DNA of 64,000 nucleotides from Lotus japonicus (Eukaryota; Streptophyta; Magnoliopsida; Fabales; Fabaceae). The notes beneath the pieces were generated by a model. The model was not told the DNA's origin. It did not search any database and saw only the letters and a list, made by a program, of their open reading frames with translations. The translations under genes and the position numbers were made by a program. The DNA lies in NCBI RefSeq assembly GCF_012489685.1, contig NC_080043.1, positions 52,474,289-52,538,288 of the forward strand, given 5' to 3'. Numbering within the stretch: the first letter of the stretch is position 1; every line of letters starts with the position of its first letter. Below are positions 21,961 through 33,999 of this stretch, in pieces.

Positions 21961-24900
21961 AAACTTGGACTCGACGACACTTCTCATTTTTCAAACAAAT
22001 CTTCAAGTCCTAAGCTCTTAACTGAGATTGTTATTATTATTCAAAGGTTTAGAGATTGATTAATGTCTTATGAATTTTCCTTGTCAAAATCGGTTTCGTT
22101 TAGTCTTGTCATAACCCTATGAGTTTTCAAAGATCCCATAATCCCAAGTAATTCCCAGAGAATGTCTCGATCCACTAAAACGTAACAAGGCCCGAACTCC
22201 GTTCGTCCTTTCAAACTCTCAAAAATCTCATAAAAATTCGGCATGACTTGCCCGTTATCCTCACTCTCCAGTATCACAGATTTACGTTCCATAGCATAGT
22301 TAAATCAGCACAGAAACAACCATCATAGCTCATATATAAATACATCCTAGATTAACCACGTAGCACTTAGCATATATGGCAGATATCACACATCCTAGAT
22401 TAACCATTTAGCACGTAGCATGTAATTCAATCTCAAAACAGTCAGTAGATGAATCATCTACATTGTCATCCGAAGTCTCAGAAAACATTTTCCCAGTCAA
22501 ACACAAACAAGTGCATAAACAGTAAATCAAGTCGAATACGTCGACACCTAAAGCATTAACTAATACTTCAGTGAGTAGCCCTCACCTTAGCCAATTCTCA
22601 TACTAGCTGCAATTTCAATTCCAACACATCTTTGCTTTCCCGTGTCAGCTGTGCTTCCTTTTATTCTTTTAGCTTCGTCGTCAAGCGCTCCCGTTATTCG
22701 TACCCTTCATAAGTACACATGACGTAATTACCATTTGAGTTAACCTACTAACTGAAGGTCTAAAACTACGACTTCAGGCAATTGACTCGAAGCGAACGCA
22801 TGTTAAACCTAATCCCCATAATGGTTATAACCCATTAGGATAAATCTCAGAAATCCAGACAAGTCGTTGTAATGACAACAAAACAGTAACAATATTCAAT
22901 ACTTCAAAAAGCTTTTGACTTAGAAAGTCAACTTTAAAACCAAATACTGATATCTTTAAAATAGAAAAGTATAAATAACTAGTATTTACTCCTCCAGTTT
23001 TCCTTAGAGTTCTCAGTCTCTATTAGGATACTCATTGAGGTCTTTTCACAATATCATACAAATGAGTCTCTTTCAATTTAATTAATTACATAGCATCTCA
23101 CAATAAATCTTTTCCTTTATTTTCTACAATCGCACACACACACATAGAATAATGCCTTTCTTTGAAATTCTATTTTGGTGCCACGAGAAATACTAGAAAT
23201 ATAGTCACCTACATCATTTAATTAACAATTACAATTATTTAAACATTGAATCCCCAAAGGATTATACAACTAGGGCAATTAAAATGATTATCATTTAAAT
23301 TGGAAGGAAACTTCATGTAGGTGTTAAAGGCGTATAAATAATAATTGAGGAGAAGCTAGTCTCAAATTCAAACTCACTTTAGGCAAAAGCATTTCCAAAC
23401 TCAACTTTTAAAGGTATAGCTGTCCCAATTTTCGTGATACAAAATAGCTCACTAGAAATAAAAAAATTATAATGATTCAGCCCCAAATTTTATAACATAA
23501 GACTATGTTTACTCATCTTCCAATTCCAGCCCAAATTTTCTCAACGGAACTAAAGAACCTATCATCTAAATAAGGGTGGAAATCACAATAGAAAATTATT
23601 GTCAAAAACTTAAGTGATTCTAATTGCTTGACATTTAAAAGTGAGGTCTTTAATCAAAACCAAGAGTAATGAAAACGTGAACTAAAAGTTGCAAAGAACT
23701 ATTCTTATTTTAATGTATTTTTGCTACATTCATCAATTGTTGTATTTTCACAAGTGCTATATCAAACTGTCTAGTGTCTAGGCAAGGCCATTATTTGTTA
23801 AAAGAGAATGATATTTTAAGTTAAAACTAGATGACCCCAAAAAGGAGTATTAGTCATTGTACATTAGCATATTAGGTAACTAGAAATAATGGCTAACGAA
23901 ATTGGAGTTGAAATACATCAAAATTGGGGAGGATGGTCCAACATACTACAAGGCTTACGTGAGAGACCATTTTGACAGAAAAAGTCCAGTGAAAAATCCA
24001 AATTCTATTTAACAAGGAACAGCCCTAAATAACCATGAATCATGGCACAAAGGATTGAAATTTTTAATTATTTATTTTCAATATAACTCCATTGATCTCA
24101 TCAGCCAAAATAACCTAAGTGTAACCTTCAAAACATTTACTTCAGCTTTAACATATGGTTTTATTTTTAGAATAACAGTACCAATATAGACACCAACAAT
24201 ACCATTTTCCATCATAACTAATTAATACAAGGATAAGCCCAAAATACTACCACTATATTTTTTTTCTATTAACATATAATTTCTAAACACAGTGTTCAAT
24301 TCTTTCTCCTTCTACCTCAAGTCTCATGGTCATGGGACTGAGCTTCAGTTCTTCCTCTGGTCTGGTCGTGCTCTCCCCTTCCTCCAGTAGCCATTGACAC
24401 TGAATAATAATAAGGGCACATAACTCAGAGAATGGAACTTAGGATATGAACAAGAGAAAAGCTAGGGTTTTGAAAAAGGGAAATTTGAAAAAGATAAGAA
24501 TAATCACCTCTTAATGATGATTGAGCCTTAGATTCAGGAAGAGGAGGTCGAGAGCTTCAAGAAATTGGCCTCCTTTCTCAGAACAAAGCTCGCCGGAGAA
24601 GACGGCGGCGGCGGCGGTCGCCGGAGTCACGGTGGCCGATCATCGAATCGATGGAGGGGTTTTGTTGCGGATGATTAGAGGAGTTCAGTGGTGGCGTTGG
24701 TTTCTCCAAAAACTTAATGGTTCGCCGGAGATCGGAGGAAAAAGGTGGCGGCTAGGGTTTTGGTGGTGGCTTTCATGGAGAGGAAAAACAGAACGTGGAC
24801 AGTGGTGGTTGCTGCGTGAAGGAGGCATGGAGGTGGTGGTGCTCGCGGTTTTGGCTCGTGGTGGTGGTGTTGTTCCAGACATGTTGGGAAGAAGAAAATG

Positions 24901-25122
24901 GTGAGGAGGAAGAAGAGAGGTTGCAGAAGAAATAGAATGAGGAAGAAGAAAAACATATTTTTCTTTTGTGGGAGAAAGAGAGAAAAGGTCGAGTGAGTGA
25001 GAGAGAGGATATGGTTCAGATTTTTAATGAGTGGCATGTGCATCCTTTGTGTGAGTATGTGGGACCAATGGTGTATCCATACATACATCATGTATGGTAC
25101 ATGCATGTGGTGAAAGGAAAAA

Positions 25123-26792
25123 GAGTGAATCACCATTTTGGTCCCTGAGATTGTAAGCATCGGTCATAGTAGTCCCTGGGTTTCATTAATGGTGAAAAAA
25201 ATCCCTGAGTTTGTCTCCGTCGGTCATAGTAGTCCCTAACCACGTTGGGCCGTTAGTCCCTAGGACAAAATGATGTTAAGTGACACATAAGATCACACAC
25301 GTGGCTGCCACGTGTGTAAAAGAAACGTTTCAAAAAAAAAAACAATCCCAAATTCTCATAAATCAATTAGGAAAGTCCTATTTATACTTTTCTAGAAACG
25401 TTTCAGATTTGAAGATATACTGAAACTTTTTTTCAATTTCTACGCCAGACACCAACAAATAAACAAATCAAAGTTCCCAATCATTCAAAACAGAAAACTA
25501 AAATTCAAATTTCCAATCCCAAATTAGTGACGAAGGAACCAAATTCAAAGCCTCAAATTTCAATCCAGTTGTTGTTATGAACTCTCTTCTGCAACAAATC
25601 GATGTAATTCCCACCCAACCAAAACACCGAAGCCACTCAACCTGCATCTTTCTTCTCCCTCTCTTTGATCCCTCATTGCTACTCTCTCAACACAGTAGGA
25701 TTCTAAGTCATCAACTCAAACCCAGTCACCAACTCTCGACCAAAGCCACCACCTTTCATCTCCATATCAACAAATCCTTCAAAAAGGCACAACCTTTAGA
25801 GAGTGATTGAAGATGGAGAGAGCGAGATCGTGACGAAGAGAGCTATTGAAGATAGCGGCGGGAGAAAAGGGGAGAGGTGAAGATGGGTTTTTTCTGGTCT
25901 CTTTCTCTATCGGTCTCTTTCTCAAGACTCAGATCCAAACCCCAACAAGTGTATTTGAGCCTCAGATCTGCTTCCCTCTCTCCTTCCACCAACCTCAAGT
26001 GTTGAATTGACTCTGGGCTTTTTTTCTAGGGTTTAATCTGGGTTTGAAGAGGTGAACATGGGTTTCTTTTTGTCTTCTCTGGGTGAACTTGTACAGATCT
26101 GACCGGAGAGGAGGAGGAGGGCAGAGTTTTTTCTTCAATTGGAGAGAGGAGGAGGAGGAAGAATCAACAATGGAAGCATGTCACATTGCCAGCGTTGCTT
26201 TTCCTTTCCAGCGGCTGTCTTTTTGTCTTTTCTTTCCACTTTGTTGGATTTTTGGTTGGAGGTCTCCTTGGTCTCCTCCCAATGGAAGCATGGAGGTGGA
26301 AAAGAGACAAGGTGAGAGATTGATACCACTGTTTCTTTCCTTTTCTCTGTGAATCTGAGGTGGACATAAAGATGTAATTGTATAATGTTTGGGATTCAAA
26401 CGTTTGGTTTGATGAAAAATTTAGATTTCATATATATCATTCATGTGTTTGATGATGAGTAGGTTTGAGGAGATTTGTTTTTTATTTTTTAGAAGTTTCT
26501 GGGTTTTATGAGGAAGATGTTTGAAGAAGATGAAGACATAAGGGTTTTTTATTTCGGGGACCAAATTGATGGATTTCATGTTTTTAACTTTTCTTGTACA
26601 CACGTGGCAGCCACGTGTGTGATCTTATGTGTCACTTAACGTCATTTTGTCCTAGGGACTAACGGCCCAACGTGGTTAGGGACTACTATGACCGACGGAG
26701 ACAAACTCAGGGATTTTTTTCACCATTAATGAAACCCAGGGACTACTATGACCGACGCTTACAATCTCAGGGACCAAAATGGTGATTCACTC
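25123..26792. mobile_element. Mutator-like element with perfect 9-bp target duplication
   Basis: Long terminal inverted repeats of about 195 bp start GAGTGAATCACCATTTTGG at both ends. AAGGAAAAA occurs at 25114-25122 and again at 26793-26801, a perfect 9-bp duplication typical of Mutator-type transposition. The 1670-bp element codes for no transposase. Its interior has UTR-like text, with C/T-rich runs, several short ORFs and a CG-containing block near 25850. It may be captured gene sequence, but no source gene is recognisable. It sits inside giant LTR copy C. Confidence 0.9.
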
Positions 26793-28560
26793 AAGGAAAA
26801 ATGATTTGATCTGATGGGGGTGGCTCACGTGCAAGGAAAAGTGGGGAGAAAGAAAAAATAATTTAATGACTAAAGAGGGAGAAAGAGTGGGGACGGTTGA
26901 GAGAGCGAGTGGAGGAAGAGAGAAAAATCAATGCTTAATTAGGGAAGTGGGGACCACGTGAAGGAGAGATAAAAAGTTAGTGAAAATTTGAATTTTGAAT
27001 GAGTGGTTGGGAAGAGAGTGGATGGTGTGGGAAGATGTGAATGAATTAATTGAGTGGTTGAGGGAAAAGAATAAAGAATATTCTTTGGTGATAGGCTAAC
27101 ATAGGTAATTATAAGAAGGTAACCTGTTAGAACAGGTCATCTCTATAAAAAGAAAGGGATAATAAGACAATAGAAATTCTTAAGATTAAAATGAAATGAC
27201 ACACATAAAAATAATTATAATATTATTCTTGTATTTAAATAAAACTCTATAAAATAAAAATATTGTAATTAATTAATACTCGATTAATTTTCACGGATCG
27301 CGATTAGATTCGAGTAAGGAAAATAATATAAAAATACTAAAATATAAACACACCATTAAATAGCTATAAGGAAAATATTCCTTAAGGTATTTCCCGCCAT
27401 CGCGGCGCGAGTAATATTTAATAAAAATAATTAATAAATAAAACGCGTTGTCGTACGATATGCAAATTAAATAAATAAACGTTCTATTTACTTTCGGGTC
27501 TCACAGGTACTGGTTTAAAAATATTTGTTCCAGATTTAGTCTGAGGTGGTTGTTTTATTATGTGAACAAATCTGGTGAAGAAAGATTTGTTTCTGTTTTA
27601 GCTTGTGGAGAAAATATGTTTGTGATCAAATCTTTGACAAGAAGATTTGTTCAATATTTAAGCTTATGGACTATGTTGCAAGCCCATTGAAGATTAAAGG
27701 CTGCTGAAGAATTGTTATTTAAGAAGACCTAACCCTAGCTGCTCAAGGGGGGATTATGCGTTGTGTTGCTTGAGCAAGAACGTTTGTTTTAGGGTTTGTT
27801 TCTCTGTGAGTCCACTGTTATTTTGTACACCACTCTACTCCCTCCATTGATGATCATATGGCATAGAGTTGGTTTGTTTTAGTTGAGTTGTAATCTCTTC
27901 AAACCTGTGTTGCTTATTGTAAGTTCAATCACTGTGGCAGTGATTGTGAGAGAGTTCTCATACTTAGGGGGAGACCTAAGTAATAAGCCATTAGTAGGAA
28001 TAGGTAGAAAGGTTGTGAACAGGGGCTGTTCAATTAAGAGCTTTTTGTACTTGATTCTCTATAATAGTGGATTATCTTTCTCGGGCCGAAGCCCTCCAAA
28101 TGTAGGTGATGTTGCACCGAACTGGATTACCAATTCTCTGTGTTCTTCTTTATTGATTTACTGTTGTTACTATGTTGTCTCTACTGTATTGATTGTTGTG
28201 GCTTAATTCTTGTACGTTATACACGTTGTTCTACATGTTGTCCTGGACATTGTGTTCCACATTTATCCTGAGCGTGAACCAGAACTTTCACTCTTTAAGA
28301 CTTTATTGTGAATTATGCACCATTGGTACTTTGGTTGTTTATGTACTTTGTTTAACTTTGATTTGTTATGAAGTTTAGTGTTGAATTTATTTGGTTAATG
28401 TCTCATTAATGGTTGTAGTATGTGTTCTTTATACATCATGACAGGTTTTACTAAGATTTTCTTTTGGTAGACTCTTACAAGTCTACGAGTCAACTCTGCG
28501 AAACGAGTTTACCTCCCCAAAATTAGTTTGCGTAGTAGACCTTTGAGTCTGACAACCTTG

Positions 28561-29686
28561 GTGGCAAGGATTTTCGCAACCAAGGTCGCAGCAGGACGAT
28601 GAAAAAATAAAATAAATAGATAAATAAATATAAGTAATATAAGAGATGAGAATATAAGCGTGAGTGAGAATATGAATGAAGTCGCCACCAATTATTAAGG
28701 GAATTTGGAACTCTACAAAAACAAATAGAAAATTAGTCTGCGACAAAGTTCTTGATTCGGGAGTCATTTACGTGTGGGGAAGGTATTAACACCTCACGAC
28801 ATCCATAAAAATGGTTACTTCTGATTAATTCTGCATAACTCAAGTCTCAAGGCAAGGTATATAATCTTAAAGATATCCCCAAATCAAAGGGATGTTGGTG
28901 GATTTGGGGGGCTATTCAACACCACATGGCTTGTAAGATTCTTGCACCTCCTCCCCCGTTGCTTTCATCCTAACACCATCAATCATCGCACACTAGTGTA
29001 GTGATACAACCAAGCTACCATGATAACATGGAGATCATCCAATGTCAGATGAGGATGTCACATGTGATCACTAATAACATAACTATCACCTTTCGTACAT
29101 TTACCTCACCACTAACATAAACCAACCACTCTGCTAAACCCTGTTTTTAAATGTATGCTTAGTACCAGCACCTACGATATGGAGTTTAATGTTGTCGGCA
29201 GTCTAGGTGAGTTGATCTTTGTGCTAGGTACTTCTGAAAGATAAATTACAACTTTTAAGAATGGATCTTTGGACTTTCCCCTCCCAACTCATATGTCCCC
29301 AGCTCTTACCAAGCTATCATTCAGGGACATCTTTGTGCTTGATTGTAATATGAATTTGTTTTTTTTCCAAAATCATTTTAAAAATTTCAAAAATAAAAAA
29401 CCACAATTTTCCAAAAGTCCTCTAAAAATTTGCTTGCCAAAATAACTTCATAGCTAACAAATTTATCTTTGAAGAGTATATCTATCAACAAGTCATCAAC
29501 GTAACTTCATTACGGTCATTGTTTGGTAGCCGTCGGATTAAGTTCAAATAGATGAAATTTAAAATGACAATCATACACATAAAATTGAGATCCTCTCTCT
29601 TTTTTTGGTGAATGCTATGAAGTCATGACTTCCATGACTTTAGGATTTTTTTTACTGCAGAAAATCCAAATCCCTCAACTTCTTCT
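28561..29686. other. Intergenic, 3' side of the DUF2921 gene
   Basis: AT-rich DNA without a credible ORF. The last 100 bases or so should be the 3' UTR of the DUF2921 gene (minus strand). No repeat or RNA gene was recognised. Confidence 0.5.
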
Positions 29687-32446
29687 TCAGAGTTCAGATT
29701 CAGTCACCACAGGCACCTTTTCATATACATTTGACCCTCTGAATCTGCTTGGCAGAACACAATGAGCACCAAAACGTTGCTGCAGGTAGATAATGATAGC
29801 AAACAAGATACCTCCCAAAGGAATGACAATATCCCAAGAAGTGGAGTAAAAATCTGCACTTGGATCTGCATAGTAGTATGATCCATCACCTAAACGAGCA
29901 TAGTTATGAGCATCACCTAAACGAGCATAGTTATGAGCCCTGTAAAGATCATAGGCATGTGGCAACAATCTCACAAAAGTGGTTCCAAAGTAAAATGAAC
30001 ATGAAAGAACATTAATCTCCCTAATGTTTGAAAACAGGTTCATCACGATTTGTGGCAAGAGAAACCCATCCAACACAAAACCACCATAAGATTTCACATT
30101 CTCCCAAGTTGATCCATTTTTCAATTTCAACAACATCACCGCAATCAATAAACCTGCTGCATATAATGGTAAAGTCACATATGCACTTTTCCTCTCAGCA
30201 ACCCATAGGCCTTTCTTGCTTTCATCCGCGTTTCGCGACGACCAAGTTAGTTGAAGGAGACGGAACTGCAGCAAGAAAGCCACCATGGTGATTATTCTCA
30301 CAGCTATTTCATTGACTTCAAGCCATCCAACATTTCCAAACACAAAGTTTTTGTTGTTAGGATTTTGGGCTAAAAGTGCTTCAAAGTTGAGAACAAGGGG
30401 GATCATGTGACCTAACGTTAGAATTGACATCATCATGAGGGAGATGAAGGGTAGTAAATCAGGGTTCCTCTTCACATGGAAGAGTTGCAATCCCACAAAA
30501 ATACATGCTAGAGTGGTTGATGTCAGAACCATGGTGATCTCCATGTCCATTCTCCAAACAGCTTTTTGGGCTGTTTCTCTGTAAAATGCAGCTGAAGAAA
30601 GATCTAAACTTCTGAAATAAAGAGGATCTGATTTTTTGCGTGTGCTTTCGATGCTTCCCTTAATGTAGCTTTCACCTTTTGCATCTAGTGATGGGAACTG
30701 AAACTTCACTAAAATCTCGCAGTCCACAGAGCCAGCTATTGGTGTCTTTGAGGGAAGATCCCGGCAACCGATCATACACAAAGTTCCTGTTCCAGAATCA
30801 TAGATACCTTCTGCAGAAATCTTCACATCCTCAGAGGACAAGTTAAACACTGAATTCTTGTCGCGTAATGTGTAATTAGAATAGATGCTAATCTTGTAGC
30901 TAATGTTAAACAAGCTACCACTGGTGCGGATTGGAACATCAGGAACTTCTGTTTGAGAGCTTGAGTTAGAAATGAAATTAACAAAGTTAGAAGGTACCTT
31001 AACCTTACCACCAACAGAAGAGGGAGATGAATAGCCCCAGGCTACTCTTCTTTTTGATTCAGTAACTCTCATATCAAATCTCATGTTTTGAGAATCAGCA
31101 TCTGGATATAATCTATCATGATTCTTCACATTCTTGTTTGTTGGGCATGATTTCTTAACTCTGTCTAGCTGTGTATACTCATACTTTGAGGCTTGAAATT
31201 CCCCCACCCTTCCATCATCATAGTTTTTAACTGTGATCATCTTGAAGTAGCCTGGATCATTAGCAACCTTTCTGCTCCAAATTTGCCCCACTAAGCTATT
31301 AGTGTTTTTTATTGACCAAATTGAAGAGAATCTCAATGTAAATCTCACTGAGCAATCACCCACTTGAGTACCCGCCAAGGATGATTCTTTGCCTATGATA
31401 CGGCAAGCAACTACACACAATGTGTTTCTCTTCTCATCCCACCATCCCTCCCCTACCAATATGGTTTTGGGATTAAAATCTTGGTTAATCCAATATTGAC
31501 TAATATTTGAAAATGTAACTAGAGCCCTCAACCTATGCTTGTTGGTGGAAGAAGAACATTCAATTCCTTTCAAAGACACCAGAGATGGAAGTGGACCAGA
31601 ACCACCACTAATAGGAGAGCAGTTCTTAGAAGAATTGCACTCATGAGAGTACTCTAACTGGAGTCTTCTCAACTCCCTTGAGAGAGGATATGAGCAAAAG
31701 CTTAATGAATCTGATAAATTCAGTGATGATAAACCCTGCTCAGAAAATTTCCCAGAAGAGAACTCATTTTCAAAGGAATCCAAGGTATAATTGTAATTTG
31801 CTTTTGGAAACACCAAAAGCGAAATGGGTTCAAAGTAACTCTCATCATCCTTGTCAGAATTAGTACTAAAACTCTCCAAGCTTCCACTAACCAAGCTAGT
31901 TACATTACTAGCATTGAAGACATTTTGAAGCTTAAAAACAGCATCAAGATCAAGAGTGTTACCTGTTCTGGAATAGCCACTTCCTTTTCCAACCAAGCAA
32001 ACCTTCCCTGAAGATTCAGACCAGAACCCATCAAGCTTGAAGGTTAAGTAACTCCTATGGAGGTGACGTTGCCCATAACTTGACCTTTTAGTACTAAAGC
32101 TGAAGTTCCCCCTCACATAAACAGAGTTGGGGGTGCTTCTAAATGAAACAGTACCATGAATTTTGAACAAGCCAGGGGTGTGAGTTTCTTGCATGTATTG
32201 AAGGTAAAAGGTGTATCGGTTCAATGAAGTTCTGGCATCAATGATCCTCTCACCTCCTGTGAAGTAACCTTTGTGCTGTTCACCAAGAGGAAAAGGTTTG
32301 AGGGTTGGGTTCTTGGGAGTTGACTCTGGGATTATGGAAGCACAGTGGTCTTTGTAAGAGGGTTGTTGTGATGCAAAGGTGGGGAAAAGGTTGGAGGAGA
32401 AGAGAGTGAAGAGAAAGAAGATGGAGAGAAGAGAATCCATCACCAT
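29687..32446 (-). CDS. DUF2921 family membrane protein (FLY-like, without RING)
   Basis: This single-exon, 919-codon gene is intact from ATG to stop. Residues 1-26 form a signal peptide (LLSIFFLFTLFSS, with cleavage plausible after FAS). Residues about 27-630 are a luminal region with many N-glycosylation sequons and repeated DUF2921 modules (for example ILVGEGWWDEKRNTLCVVAC, echoed later by GIYDSGTGTLCMIGCRDLP). About seven hydrophobic segments follow from residue 640 (LACIFVGLQLF; MMSILTLGHMIPLVL; IITMVAFLLQF; ending IVIPLGGILFAIIIYL). Known relatives FLY1/FLY2 carry a C-terminal RING E3 domain and act in Golgi or endosomal membranes on pectin methylesterification. This protein ends 30 or so residues after the last helix with no RING, as in the At1g52780-type subgroup. 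Its function is inferred only at family level. Confidence 0.9.
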   Translation of the reverse strand: MVMDSLLSIFFLFTLFSSNLFPTFASQQPSYKDHCASIIPESTPKNPTLKPFPLGEQHKGYFTGGERIIDARTSLNRYTFYLQYMQETHTPGLFKIHGTVSFRSTPNSVYVRGNFSFSTKRSSYGQRHLHRSYLTFKLDGFWSESSGKVCLVGKGSGYSRTGNTLDLDAVFKLQNVFNASNVTSLVSGSLESFSTNSDKDDESYFEPISLLVFPKANYNYTLDSFENEFSSGKFSEQGLSSLNLSDSLSFCSYPLSRELRRLQLEYSHECNSSKNCSPISGGSGPLPSLVSLKGIECSSSTNKHRLRALVTFSNISQYWINQDFNPKTILVGEGWWDEKRNTLCVVACRIIGKESSLAGTQVGDCSVRFTLRFSSIWSIKNTNSLVGQIWSRKVANDPGYFKMITVKNYDDGRVGEFQASKYEYTQLDRVKKSCPTNKNVKNHDRLYPDADSQNMRFDMRVTESKRRVAWGYSSPSSVGGKVKVPSNFVNFISNSSSQTEVPDVPIRTSGSLFNISYKISIYSNYTLRDKNSVFNLSSEDVKISAEGIYDSGTGTLCMIGCRDLPSKTPIAGSVDCEILVKFQFPSLDAKGESYIKGSIESTRKKSDPLYFRSLDLSSAAFYRETAQKAVWRMDMEITMVLTSTTLACIFVGLQLFHVKRNPDLLPFISLMMMSILTLGHMIPLVLNFEALLAQNPNNKNFVFGNVGWLEVNEIAVRIITMVAFLLQFRLLQLTWSSRNADESKKGLWVAERKSAYVTLPLYAAGLLIAVMLLKLKNGSTWENVKSYGGFVLDGFLLPQIVMNLFSNIREINVLSCSFYFGTTFVRLLPHAYDLYRAHNYARLGDAHNYARLGDGSYYYADPSADFYSTSWDIVIPLGGILFAIIIYLQQRFGAHCVLPSRFRGSNVYEKVPVVTESEL
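29884..29937 (-). repeat. Perfect 27-bp tandem duplication inside the DUF2921 gene
   Basis: Two identical 27-base units adjoin and keep the frame, so the protein reads AHNYARLGD twice in a row just before the last membrane helix. An in-frame exact duplication is probably recent and may be polymorphic. Confidence 0.95.
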
Positions 32447-33999
32447 CTCTCAACTGGTACGGGTTTCTGTGGTTAGAGAGGAAGAATGGAAAATGAGATA
32501 GTAGCTTGAGCCTTGAGGCTTCTCTCTATATGCTAGAGTCAAACTAAGCTTCTATTTTTTTACTTGAACAAAATTTGGAGATTTTTCGACATTTCAACCA
32601 AATATTCTAAGCTTCTATTAACTCATCAGATATTGATTTTTTGGGTACTATTTTAGTATATTTGATTGATTGATTGATTGTGTCTTTTGACATATACATT
32701 ATACAAGAATTGCTTATTTTTTAAACACATATTTATGCTTTATAATTGTTTTTCCAGTCTGAAATACCTTAGAGTCGGTTCAAAATCTATCTTATTTGGT
32801 TACTTTATTCATGTATTCATAGTTTATTTGTCCAATACACAATATTTCACGATTGTATCAATCTGTCAATAGAGTTAAAATAGTCTCCTAAAAATAACCA
32901 TTTTTGTACTTCGTGACATTTTCTTCGATGTTTCCTAATTATTTATTGTCATTTGTCTGCATTGACTAATATTATGCAAGAGGGTGGCCGAATTCCTAAA
33001 GGCAACATCGTCTCTATTTTCATGTATTTATATTTTATTTTTTGTTAGATAAGAACGTTTACTTGATTAAGGCCCACAAAAGACTTGGAAAAAGTCATCC
33101 ATCACATAATCTCGAGTCAAGACAAGAGACCAAATGTTGTCAAAAAAAAAAGACAAGAGACCAAAGAATTTAATGCAAGGTGCACCTTCTGAACATTTTA
33201 TTGTGGTAGGATAGTGATAGCCATTGGCAAGGAAAAGAATAATGTTCCTTTCACACCTCTCTTTGAGGTGGAGAGAGGTGGAATGAAAAGAGAGATAGGA
33301 AGAAAAGAAAAAGTAAAAGAGAAAAAGTATGAGATATGATAGATGATAAGAAGAGAGAAATAGAAATAAATAGAGGTGGAAATGGAGTGTTTAAAAAATG
33401 AGGTGTGTATATATTATTATTGGACAGTTTTTATATTATTATTATTTTATGTTGTGTGAAGACATTATTTGATACTGCCTAGGTCTTAAACTCATGAAAA
33501 ATGAGAATCATGTAAATGAAGAACATGAGTGCTATTATATGAAAGGATTAACAGTAAGGGGTCCACCATTTGGTGTATTGTCCGCAATCTTATCCTATTT
33601 TTTACATAAGAGGATGTTTCCAGAACTTCAACCTATGACCTCAGTTACATGACAACAATGCTGTGCCAAGTATTGAAAACAATAAAATGAATAAATAGAA
33701 AAAATAAAAATTTCTATTAAGCCTCAAATTACTTGATAAGAAGAAAAATACGCCAGAACAAAATGATCAGGGTGGAATCTTATGTCAACCTAATAATGTA
33801 TTAAAACCTTTTGCAGGTATAATGGTCTATACAAAATGATCAGGGTGGCATTGTTCCATGATCATGAAAATAAAATACTTCATAAGGAAAGTTTAACTGT
33901 TAGACATAAAATAGAAACCTGCGTGTATAACTAGATATGGGGTACCTTAGATACGGTTATCAAGTCTCAAATTGCTTTTTTCAAAAGAATGTTGAGGTT
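32447..33999. other. Intergenic between the DUF2921 and E2 genes
   Basis: It holds the upstream region of the DUF2921 gene, a purine-rich stretch at about 33240-33400, and one arm of an inverted repeat (33454-33541). The part from about 33720 onward resembles 42740-42948, so it belongs to the duplicated unit of the E2 gene (3' UTR and downstream). No further gene was seen. Confidence 0.6.
33454..33541 (+). repeat. Inverted repeat, left arm (partner 34355-34443)
   Basis: The ~88-base arm includes 'gatactgcctaggtcttaa' and 'gagaatcatgtaaatga'. The partner at 34355-34443 is its reverse complement with few mismatches. The two arms enclose the last exon of E2 copy 1. Confidence 0.9.

Larger units (their letters stand above)
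20523..27505 (-). mobile_element. Giant solo LTR copy C with perfect GGTAC target duplication
   Basis: The plus strand begins TGTAACACCCCGATTTCC and ends TTTCGGGTCTCACA. GGTAC lies on both sides (20518-20522 and 27506-27510). There is no internal domain, primer-binding site or gag/pol between, so this is a solo LTR on the minus strand. It is 6983 bp long, or about 5.3 kb without the inserted Mutator-like element. The 3' half matches the LTR at 55409-59582, including a conserved block near 22068-22292 (a shared GQVMPNFYEIF-like reading) and the ~83-bp repeats. The 5' half is different: it has a short A/T-rich promoter zone and a GC-rich exon-like stretch around 24560-24900 followed by a donor-like GTGATTATTC. 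Confidence 0.8.
20204..28480 (+). repeat. Copia (Tork-like) LTR remnant, split by the giant LTR
   Basis: Sequence left of 20523 and right of 27505 joins cleanly across the GGTAC target duplication. The left half has copia-LTR style text ('gttggagcatccggtgcaac'). The right half has an R/U5-like block ('ataatagtggattatctttc', 'ccgaagccctccaaatgtag', 'gttgcaccgaactgg') that resembles Tork-type LTRs. The short ORFs at 27883-28206 and 28193-28378 lie in this block and are not genes. Exact ends and a target duplication were not found. Confidence 0.4.
19855..28560. mobile_element. Outer TIR element with nested insertions
   Basis: The left end reads CAAGGTTGTCAAACTGTCGA and the right end, inverted, reads CAAGGTTGTCAGACTCAAAG. 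Both ends continue with variants of 'gagttgactc' and 'gtctacgagtc'. The 9 bases outside are similar (GGCGGCAAT on the left; GGTGGCAAG on the right if counted from 28560), but they overlap the terminus, so the target duplication is uncertain. The interior is almost entirely later insertions: a copia-like LTR remnant and a giant solo LTR that itself holds a Mutator-like element. Original interior survives at about 19855-20200 and 28450-28560. Confidence 0.5.

Noticed and set aside
24521..24904. 127-codon GC-rich ORF and its minus-strand mate, looking like a plant gene start
   Set aside because: It lies inside giant LTR copy C between its ends and is better read as the non-coding exon-like part of the LTR. 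Both strands are open only because of GC-rich simple repeats.
27883..28378. Two short ORFs with hydrophobic stretches
   Set aside because: They fall in a copia-LTR-like R/U5 block and have no homology that I recognise or supporting gene structure.
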